Both the position numbers and the translations under genes were made by a program. A stretch of DNA of 64,000 nt from Plecoglossus altivelis (Eukaryota; Chordata; Actinopteri; Osmeriformes; Plecoglossidae). The number at the start of each line of letters is the position of its first letter. Position 1 is the first letter of the stretch. Positions 12,146 through 22,229 of this stretch are shown here, in pieces. The stretch spans positions 10,518,821 to 10,582,820 of the forward strand of contig BROE01000003.1 in NCBI GenBank assembly GCA_036571765.1. The letters are read 5' to 3'. The notes below the pieces were generated by a model. It worked only from the letters and a program-made list of their open reading frames with translations, had not been told where the DNA came from and searched no databases.

Positions 12146-13130
12146 GAAAACAAAATAGAAGGAGGGTAAGTAAGATGAGGAAATAGGAATCAAAAGGTTG
12201 AGAGAATAAGAGAGATCAGGCAAAAGCAGGCAGAATCCAAGCTTCGAACGAGCCTGCGTGAACGACAGGCGTCGCGCCTCTCACTTCCTGACGGGAGGCA
12301 AACCAAACGGAGGAATGAGCGAACGGGGGGGAACATTAACGGCGGCAAATCAGTGGGATAAGACGATAATGAGGGTGAGAGGTAGATCAGTGCCTGGGAG
12401 GGTCATTAACAAGCTGTAGCTATGTTCAGGTGCAGGTCCTGACATGTTGCACAGCCCCAGGGCTCTTCTGCCTCCCAGTCCAACATGGCTGTCGATCAGC
12501 CTGTCTGGAGGTCCTTCAGGGACCACGGACTGCCTACCTGTCTGCCCCTGCACCTGTCTTTTCACCGTTGCCACAGTAAAAAAACAAAACAGATTATTTG
12601 TCTTCGCGTTTGCGTCTCCCAATTAGCAGGCCTGTAGTTCCTGGGTCTGCAGTCATTTGTGGACTGGTGTGACTGGTGTGTCCTTTTTTGCCATCGCATT
12701 TGCAATGGTCGCCATTTAAAAGCTGAATCAATGCGGAGACAGGTACTTACCGGCGGTAGTTAGATACGTATGGAAAGATTGCCACTGAACCGTTGACAGG
12801 GTTGGAAAACAAAACGTGACAAACGGATCGATCGCATTTCAATCTAACGATATCACCCTGAATGCTAAAGCAACTCCCCCCCCCCCACACACACACAGCT
12901 CAGCCCAGCCAGTTGTGTTGAGGGCTGTTACTGTTAGTGCCAGCTGAGCAGGTGAGCTGCTAGAGAGCTGTGGGCAGCGGAGGCCATGCTCTGAGAGCAT
13001 CTCAGATGGAAACATCACCCCTGGCAGACTGCTGTCAGCTAGGCCCACACACACGTTTCACACTGCCTCTCATTAACGATATCTCACAACGGCAGTGAAC
13101 TATACTTTACCGTGAAGAATCTGCTTCACG

Positions 13131-13180
13131 ATGCTCCGCGATGCTCCGCGATGCTCTGCGATGCTCCGCGATGCTCCCTG
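13131..13180. repeat. 10-bp tandem repeat ATGCTCCGCG x5
   Basis: Five contiguous decamers, four of them matching ATGCTCCGCG with at most one change and the last diverging to ATGCTCCCTG. Confidence 0.93.
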
Positions 13181-13496
13181 AAGTATTCGTATCTTTTTGA
13201 AGGCTTGCTCGTCTTGCTTCCGGCCATTTCCTTGGTGTCAGAACTGCACTTATCAGAGTTGGGGAAGATATTGACATGTTGTCTTTTTTTACCCTGGTGT
13301 CTTAATGGGTTTGAAAAGAGCCATTGGTAACGTTGCACATCTCCAGTAGCACTAGGTGTGTGCTCTCTGTCCCCCCCTGGTGGCTTGGGAAAGAACATGC
13401 AGAGATGCTTAGAGCCATTCCATGAAGAAGCACAGGCGAATGATCGGATGTATCCACAACAACACCGTGGTGATTTCTTTAGCTGTTCATAGACAC

Positions 13497-13538
13497 ACAT
13501 ATACACACACACAAACACACACACACACACACACACAA
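13497..13538. repeat. (CA)n microsatellite
   Basis: A CA tract with one ACAAAC interruption. Confidence 0.95.
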
Positions 13539-13895
13539 TAATCCTAACTGACTACCTTTCTTGACACAACACGTGTCTCTATGGTGCATCATCTGGTAAT
13601 GGACTTCATTACACCATCAAAGTAAACAGAACTATATATGTGACCGTAATACAATTGTACATTTGCTGTATAACTGTCCCATTTATCAAATGAACAAAGT
13701 ACAAAACAAGTGTATTGAAACGCATTGCAGACATTTTCATCCCTCCAGAAAACGAATCTCCTGTAGAACAGTTATGTTATTATAAAGTACAGTGGAGTAA
13801 GAGAAAGAGGGTTGTTGGATATTGTCTTGAGCCTAGCAACACTAAAGGTAAAAGGTATTTCTGAAATGAGTGGTGTTGCTGGTGTTTTTACTATG

Positions 13896-13990
13896 CTACA
13901 CCTGGCGGTGTTACTGGTATTGTTGCTTAGCTACACCTGGCGGTGTCACCGGTGTTGTTGCTTGCCTACACCTGGTGGTGTTACTGCTAG
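13896..13990. repeat. 35-bp tandem repeat x2.7
   Basis: Units start CTACACCTGGCGGTGT at 13896, 13931 and 13966, giving an exact 35-bp period. Confidence 0.9.
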
Positions 13991-14038
13991 CAGTGTTCTA
14001 GAAGAACCCACCCTCTTTATGTGCCGTTACCCAACCCA

Positions 14039-14066
14039 GTGTGTGTGTGTGTGTGTGTGTGTGTGG
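14039..14066. repeat. (GT)n microsatellite
   Basis: A 28-bp pure GT run, followed by about 120 bp of G-rich purine-leaning DNA. Confidence 0.95.
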
Positions 14067-15522
14067 GAAGGGGGGTAAAGACCTGGGTAGGAGAGGGATG
14101 TGAATTGAATGGCGATGGTAAGAGGATAAAGGGAGGGTAGTTGGTGGTGGGGGAGGGAGGGATGGAGGTGGTCGGACAAGGGGAGTCCTTCCTTTGTCCC
14201 TCCCAGATTAAATCCTGAGTTCCAGAGGAGAAGGGGAAAAAAACCCATGAAGAGTTTGGAGGAGGGAACGAAGGAAGGAACGCCTTGAAGTTCATTAAGG
14301 AGAGCGAGCGGCTATTCTCTCCCTCTCCTTTGAGGCTTGAGGCCCTCTTTCAGGCGCTCCTTTCACAGATACCTGCCTGCCACCGAACTTGGAAGGAGAT
14401 CTGTGAAATAGGGCAGCGCCGAGTTCACACTTGACGGGGGTCTCAGGTGAAAGGCGACCATTCACACCCGAGTCAGGAGGGAGGCTAGGATGGAGGCCGG
14501 GAGGGTGCTAGGACAGAGGCCCGGACGGGAGGCTAGGGTGGAGGCCACAGTATCGGGAGCAGAAAAGAGGCACAGGGGAAGGAAGATGCCATCTTTGCGA
14601 CATCTGTTTTGAAGTTTGATCAATCTTTCTCCGCTTAACTCTCTTTGTATTTGTACAAGTAGAACGTGCAAATATGTTCCGAAGCAAACGTTTTGAAACA
14701 AAGTAACAATAGTTGCCCTCTTGTTATCTAAAAGAAAGCAGAGCTGTACAGTCCTAGTCACTGTGGAAACCAACAGTGAAATGCTTAATTTACAACAGAA
14801 ACTCAAAAGGAAAAACTTCAAAATCAAGTTTGCACAAGGCCTACTTTGCAAAAAGTGCCTCTAACTCACCCTCATAATTCTACTACAGGCCCTCTTCACT
14901 CCCTCATCTCCTCGGCTATGCGGCACCATATTTGTTGACTCTGTCTGTCCGCTCGCTCTGAGGAGACGACAGGCCCCTTCATTAGGGCTTTGACAAGCCC
15001 ACTCTCTAACAGTGATGAGATTATTCCTAATTGGTGTCAGGGTGGATTAAGGTCCGGTCCATTGCGGGCCCACTCCTGGCAGGTCTAGCCCGGGCCCTGG
15101 CCCGCGGGACGCTGATGAAAAGCAAGACCGGGCCTCTCTCAAGCTGTTTCTACTGGGAGAGGACTGGAGGAGTAGTAGAGGAAGAGAGGAGAGGAGGACA
15201 GATTTTAGCCTAATGACTCTGTTTGAAGTCTAATGAAGGCAGGACCAGGGGCCCCCGCGGCCCTGACCTCTCCTCTCCCCTCACACCGCCCCGGAGGGGA
15301 CGCACACACAACAAAGGTTGTCATTACCCAGGGGCCTCCGATGCGGAGGAAAGTGTGGAGGCAGTTTGCGTTGCCATTGTGAGCATGGAGAAAAAAACAC
15401 ATTTATTTACATGCAAACAAAGTTAGCGAGAACCAAGAGAGGTTAGCGAGCCTCTTACTCCCCACAAAGGAAAGGAGAGAGAAATGGGGACGGCTATCAG
15501 ATACAAACCCATGGACGCGTTG

Positions 15523-15555
15523 TTTATTTGGACCCATGGACCCATGTTGTTTATT
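15523..15555 (-). terminator. candidate dnajc24 polyadenylation signals
   Basis: Two AATAAA hexamers on the minus strand (15555-15550 and 15528-15523) lie about 200-230 bp after the stop codon. They sit in two near-identical copies of a GACCCATG..TTGTTTATTT stretch. They are the nearest canonical signals, giving a 3' UTR of about 0.2 kb if used. Confidence 0.5.
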
Positions 15556-15756
15556 TTGACATTTTACATGGGCTCCAACACCGATACGTTGTGCCGGATG
15601 AGATACTTCGAATATAAAACCCGTCACAATTGGATTCATACGGTTCGTATCTTGAAATGGCCCGCGTATCGTCACGGTCTTATGCGCAAACGTAAATAAG
15701 AGTCCTCTTCGGGCGGCTGGTCGTAGAGGTGGCCGTGTCTTCACGGTTCAGGGAGT

Positions 15757-15923
15757 CTATGTAGATGGGGCTGCTCTGCTGACCTCGATGCTGAGTGAAC
15801 AGGTGTCACAGCACACAACTGCCTCCGCCCCCTCCTCCTCCCCCTCCTCCTCCTCCCCCAACTCCTCCCTTTCGACGCAGAACTGGCCTCCGCAGCGACA
15901 CCCCAGTGTGTACGCCTCCTTAT
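15757..15923 (-). CDS. dnajc24: dnajc24 terminal exon (CSL zinc finger and stop)
   Basis: Encodes residues 106-160 and the stop TAG (15759-15757). The acceptor is CCTCCCCTAG. The exon holds CRCGGQF, a run of glutamate/glycine codons, then CCDTCSLSIEV and the tail SRAAPST. The two cysteine pairs form the zinc/iron-binding CSL fold. The Glu/Gly run between them is encoded by an imperfect GAG repeat (CTC on the plus strand, about 15825-15870). Human has a shorter linker there (KDEAEEVSLIS). Confidence 0.94.
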
Positions 15924-15986
15924 CTAGGGGAGGAGAGGGAGGAAAGAGATGGGAGGAGAGGAGGGTGAGGCGGAGAAAAGGCAGAG

Positions 15987-16024
<38 letters not shown>

Positions 16025-17165
16025 GGTAAAACAGTGACAAAGGGAGTAGCGTGTCAGAAGAGAGGCCTAAGAATATGGGAAAGTTGACCCGTGTCTTTAA
16101 ATCCTCGATATTCCGTCTGAGGTGTTTGAGATGACACTCACCCTGGTCCCAGCTCATGTCGTCCAGACTGACGTGGGCATCAACAGGCCAGCACTGCTTC
16201 AGCTGGCTAGCTGTAGACACGCACAGGATCATGTCAACAAGGACACAGAAAAGATGAAAGATGAAAATAACACCCAGTTCAGTAAGCTCCTTTTAGTCAT
16301 GTCTTCTTTGAAAGATACCAAACAGCAAAGTGGTTCTCGATCGACTCGGTGGACTCCCCGTGTGATCCAACCTGTGTCATCACATAGCTCGGATGGTTAG
16401 CATTGTATTTACCCACGTCGCCATGGCAATACAGGTTACCGATGATTGTCCTCCGTAACCATGTACTGGTTTCAGTCTGCTGGGAATAGGGTCTGGGGTC
16501 AGCGGGAAGGTTTTCCAGTAATGGTAAACTAATGGAACTGGCCAGTAACTAGGGCTAGACTGAGTCCACATCAGACCCAGAGGGCACATGGCACACTGCC
16601 AAGCAAGCAGGACTGGCCTCATCATTAACTGAGAGGCTGTCCTGTGTGTGTGTATGTGTGTGTGTGTGTGTGTGTGTTGCGGGGGGGAGGGGTTATAAGT
16701 GTACATGTGTGCGCAAGTGCGTCTACAGGGGAGGGATGCCTCATCCGCACTCCCATCCCTGGTCCTCTCACCTACCATGCACTGTGGCTATCGCATGTTT
16801 ACAGAAGAGTTTGGCTACAGGCCAATCAGGGGTCGACTGTCCATCAAAAACACTTGGAACAAGCAGATGGCCATCAGACTGCCTGAAGCCATGCTGTAGC
16901 CCACATGTGGTCATTTACACACACCCTCCAGTCCAGTTACACATCATATGAACTAGTTAGACACACACACACACACACACACTACGGTGTAGTTAGACAC
17001 GCACTCTACAGTCTAGTAACACACACACACACTACAGTCTAGTCATTCCCACACTACAGTCTAGTTACACAAACACACTGCAATTAGTCTAGTTACACAC
17101 CCTATGAACTAGTTACACTCACACACTACAGTCTACTCACACACACACACATACACACACACACA

Positions 17166-17212
<47 letters not shown>

Positions 17213-20200
17213 AAGTCTAGTTACACAGTATATTAACTAGTTACACACACTCTACAGTCTAGTTACACACACACACTCTATAGTCTAGTTACACACCCTA
17301 TGAACTAGTTACACTCACACACTACAGTCTAGTCACACACACACTGCAGTCTAGTTACACAGTATATTAACTAGTTACACACACTCTACAGTCTAGTTAC
17401 ACACACACCCTCTATAGTCTAGATGCACACCCTATGAACTAGTTACACTCACAAACCCCAGTCTAGTTACACACACTGCTGTCTAGTTACACACTCTCTA
17501 CAGTCTAGTTACACACACACCCTCTATAGTCTAGATGCACACCCTATGAACTAGTTACACTCACAAACCTCAGTCTAGTTACACACACTGCTGTCTAGTT
17601 ACACACTATATTAACTAGTTACAAACACTCTACAGTCTAGTTACACACACACCCTCTATAGTCTAGATGCACACCCTATAAACTAGTTACACTCACAAAC
17701 CCCAGTCTAGTTACACACACTGCTGTCTAGTTACACATTATATTAACTAGTTACACACACTCTGCAGTCTAGTTACACACACACACTCTACAGTCTAGTT
17801 ACACACCTTATGAACTGGTTACACACACACTACAGTCTAGTTACACACACATTCTACAGTCCGGTTACACAGCCTACAGTTTAGTTCTACACAGCTCAGG
17901 TGGTAAAAAGGAAGAACATAGTGCTGGACAGGAAGGGGAACAGCGCCGTAAAAGGGGTAGTCTGGGCTGGGACTGGCCCTCGCGCTCCCCACGCGGAGGT
18001 GGCGCGGAGGAGGGGAGCGGCTTGGCGCAGGGCGCCAGGAGGCTGCAGACAGCAGCGGGAGCGGAGAGGAGACAGGGGAGCGACGGGGTGACGATGACGA
18101 CGCGGAAAGTTAACATGGCAACACGTCCCCCCCCCTTCCCCCCTCCCCCGCCACGGTACCCTTTCACCAGCCTTTGCGAAGAAACGGCAATTAGCACGTC
18201 GTCGGGACTCACCACTTTGAACGCTCGTCTGTAATTAGCCGCGAGGGCTACCTAGCAGCTACGCCCTCCACAGAGGCTGAGGGTGAAGAAGTTTTCACCT
18301 GCTACCCCCCCCCCCTGCTTCCCCCTCCCCCCCACACACCCTTTCAGCGTTTAGAGACAGGAGGGGGGGGAGGGGTCTGTCTAGGTGTTCTCTAATATAT
18401 GCCATTCTTATACGCAGACGAAGCTCCAGAAGCTGCCAAGGCAGATCAATCAATCGGCGAAATCCCACGCGTCTTAATGCGCCGTCTGCGGCGAGTGTAT
18501 CCTTTATGCGCGTGAGCGCCGCATTAAGCAACTTCGTTGTAGACGGCGCTCACGTCGCCGCTTTCGAATGCAACTCGGATCAATGACATGCGGAACGCCA
18601 GCGAGACGCTTACGATTCAGCTGGGATTCCTCCGGCGGTTTGATTGCAGTTGGGGGAGACGGATTTTGCAGGCCATGTTTTGTACATTATTTCGGAGATA
18701 AATACCCGGAGCCGACAAATGGCATGTTTAGGATGATGACTGAGTCTAATCCGGCGTAAAGCCAGGCTTCAAGATTTAACGTGACTACAATTCTCCACAC
18801 AATCCTCCGAAATAGGCTGGTAAAACCATAATTTCTAAAAACGAACACTTGGCTGCTTCGCGGCTGTACCAGACCAAACTAGACGCAACCAGAGCCCTAG
18901 ACGCGGGGCAGGCGAGAGATAAGAGATGGTTGTCACGGACACAATAGTCATGCGTTAAATCCTCCCAGAGATAAACAGTCTAATGACTCTTATATGAGTC
19001 CAAACACTTGTGCGTTCCAACCCTGAGTGGATGCAAACGACAGTCGCCTCTCCAACAAACTCCCAACTAGTTTCCTACTGGTCCCTCTATCCGCTCATCC
19101 ATCCCTCTCTCCATCTCTCTATCCCCTCCTCTCTAATGACTGGGGGTGGGAGCTCTGGCCTCCCCTGGTGAGTCTGGCTGGAGAAGGCCTGTTGTTAAGC
19201 GGGCTCTGGTGGTGCAGCTCCAGGCTACGCATGGACGGGAGAATGAGGGTGGATGATGGGGGTAGACCAAGGGGCTTGGGAGCGACCAGGCAGCCGGGTG
19301 CGTGTCTGTAGGGGGAGTGTGTGATGGGGGTGGGGGAGGGGGGGNNNNNNNNNNNNNNNNNNNNNNNNNNNNNNNNNNNNNNNNNNNNNNNNNNNNNNNN
19401 NNGGGGGGGGGGGGGGGGATAGTGGAGCGGGAACTGTGTGTATCAGGGACTGTGTGTGTTTGTGTGTTTTACAGCAGTGACGTGAGAGCAGTGTGTTTCT
19501 CCCCCACAGGCGCTGACAGGCCTCCTCCTGCTAATGGCATGCAGGCCTCGATGTACATTTATTGAAAGTCCTAATGGAGAGTTGGGAGAACCTCTATCCC
19601 AGGGCCAAGTCTGCATGTGAGGAAGCCTGCTTTGTGTACGTGTGCGGAGGAGTTGTCTGTGTGCGTGTGTGTGTGTGTGTGTGTACGAACGTTTGCATGA
19701 TCTGGTGTGTATGCATGGTATGTATGTGTGTAGGGAGGATGAGGTGGGGGAGGGGTGAGCTGGGGGGCTGGAGAGAGCCAGCCTATCACTTCACGTCAGG
19801 GCAAGTCAAGTGTGACAGACTTGACCTACATTTCCCCTCTCTCCTCCTCGTCGCCTCCTTATACTCTCCTCCTTCCAACCCCTCCTCTCATCCCCTACAG
19901 TAAACGCCTTCCTCTTTACACCCTCCTCCTCCTCCTCCTTACACCCCCTCTCTTCCTCTGCTCCCTACAACCTCCTCCTCCTTACCAACCCCTGGAGGAG
20001 CAAGTAAGTAATGTTCATGGATTGATCAATCACACAGGGGCGACTGATCGTATATAAGCAGTGTAGAGAAGCTCCCAGCCACAGCAGAACCTCTGCACCA
20101 CTAATTAGCAACGCCAGAGAGCCTCCTGACGGAACGGAGGAACGCTTGCAAGTTTCAAGGAAATCAGGAAGGAGGAGATGCTCTTAAGTTATGCAAACTA

Positions 20201-22163
20201 GATTGCTTTCTGCCTCATTTGGCGTGACCTTTTCAGACAACGAGGCTGACTGCTTCTATCTGTGTGGCTTTAGTGACTAATGTCAGCCCCGACTGCGTAG
20301 AGCAGCATACTAAAGCAGGTAGCGTACGGGGGGGAGCGCTTAATTGAGCATGAACTCCGGGTAAAGATAAATAAAAGCACTAAAATCCAAAGGCGTAATG
20401 AAATGAAATCATGTTTCATGTTGAGGTGAATCATAGGAGAGCCATCATGAGAGAGACGTGCTGGTCGGGAAGTGCAGAGACACAGCAGCAGCCAGGCCGT
20501 CCGCCTGACCGTCTACTGACTACCATGGCAACCGCCGACCTCGGGGGTCGTTCACAGAGTTGGTCGTCGTCTCTCTAGATGGCCCAGACAACCGGCCTTG
20601 AGTGTGTGAGAACACTCCCATGCTGGAGGCCAGGAGGACTGGGTGAAGGCAGCAGGACTGGGGGAACTGGGTGAAGGTAGCAGGACTGGGGGAACTGGGT
20701 GAAGGTAGCAGGACTGGGGGAACTGGGTGAAGGTAGCAGGACTGGGGGAACTGGGTGCAGGCAGCAGGACTGGGGGAACTGGGTGAAGGTAGCAGGACTG
20801 GGGGAACTGGGTGAAGGTAGCAGGACTGGGGGAAATGGGTGAAGGTAGCAGGACTGGGGGAAATGGGTGAAGGTAGCAGGACTGGGGGAACTGGGAGAAG
20901 GTAGCAGGACTGGGGGAACTGGGTGAAGGCAGCAGGACTGGGGGAACTGGGTGAAGGCAGCAGGACTGGGAGAGACTGGATGAAAGGGGGTAGGACTGGG
21001 AGAGACTGGATGAAAGGAGGCAGGACTGGGAGAGACTGGATGAAAGGAGGTAGGACTGGGAGAGACTGGATGAAAGGAGGCAGGACTGGGAGAGACTGGA
21101 TGAAAGGAGGCAGGACTGGGAGAGACTGGATGAAAGGAGGCAGGACTGGGAGAGACAGGTGAGGAGGCAAGACCGGGTGAGACAGATGAGGAGGCATACA
21201 GGAGGAGAGGAAAGGAAAGACGGAGGACAAGGAAGACAACCAGGGAGAGGAGGACGAGGGGGAGGGAGAGGTGGAAGAGAAGGAAGGGGAGGAGGAAAAG
21301 GAGAGGGAGGAGGGGGAAGGAGAGGTGTAAGGGAGGAGGAGGGAAGCTCACCCCGTAGCTGCAGGTCATACTCTCTTCTGCTGTCCTGGTTGCTGAGAAC
21401 CTTCCAGGCCTGTCCCACCTCCAGGAATCTGAGGAGACGGCCAGCAGCTTCCTCCTCCGGCACGTCTGGACCCTGCTTGTCCGGGTGGTACTGCAGGATA
21501 GCGCACACACACCCACAAATATACATCACATATAACTAGTCAGAGACAGGGTTTGACTGAGTGAAGGCTTGCTGTTGAGGAGCGTCCTAGAACTTTACAT
21601 GGTGTTTGTTGGTAATATAGAGAAGGGGAAGACCCAGGACAAAATTAGGCTGTGTGCGTTTAGCATCTGGAACAGACGGGCACAGGGGAGAGAAGAGAAT
21701 AGAGCGAAGAGGAGATCAGTGGAAGGAAGCTGAGTGGAGAGAGGAACAGACATCCCACACAACTGCAGAGACAATACGCTGCATCCGTGTCATCAGAGAG
21801 CGACAGGTGTAATGACACAGCTAACCACCGCCATCACCACACACTATAAACATGACCAGGGTAACAACTGTCATTAGCGGGCCGCTGAACCTGCACTTTG
21901 AGAGGGATGAGAGATGGAGATATGGGACCCTGGAAAGAAGGGTTGAAGCCAGGTAAAGAGGGAGGGAGGGGCTGGGAGGAGAGAAGGCTGAAGGAGAGGG
22001 GAGAAGAGAGGTGAAGAGAGGAGAGGAGGGCGGAGGGGTAGCAGAGGAGGAGTTGATGGTGGTGGAGACAGTAAGCGCAGCAGACAGAAGCTAGGTTAAT
22101 TAGCCCTCAGCCGTCAGTGACAACCTGCCAGCGGACGGAGAGAGAGAGCGAGAGAGAGAGAGC

Positions 22164-22229
<66 letters not shown>

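Larger units (their letters stand above)
1..15500. other. non-coding region beyond the dnajc24 3' end
   Basis: Apart from the tracts, tandem repeats and conserved-like blocks listed separately, I find no exon that I can support. The flanking human gene IMMP1L (expected convergent with dnajc24) was looked for by its CSGPSMEPT and GDNL..STDSR..GP motifs and not found. The many 60-190-codon open frames here are low-complexity or overlap on both strands. Confidence 0.6.

Noticed and set aside
19302..19565. Glycine-rich open frame across the N run
   Set aside because: It spans the assembly gap, so the frame is meaningless.
20552..21529. 325-codon minus-strand open frame as a serine/proline-rich gene
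   Set aside because: Only the first about 46 codons after the acceptor are dnajc24. The rest is intron sequence and minisatellite, and three frames are open at once because of the repeats.
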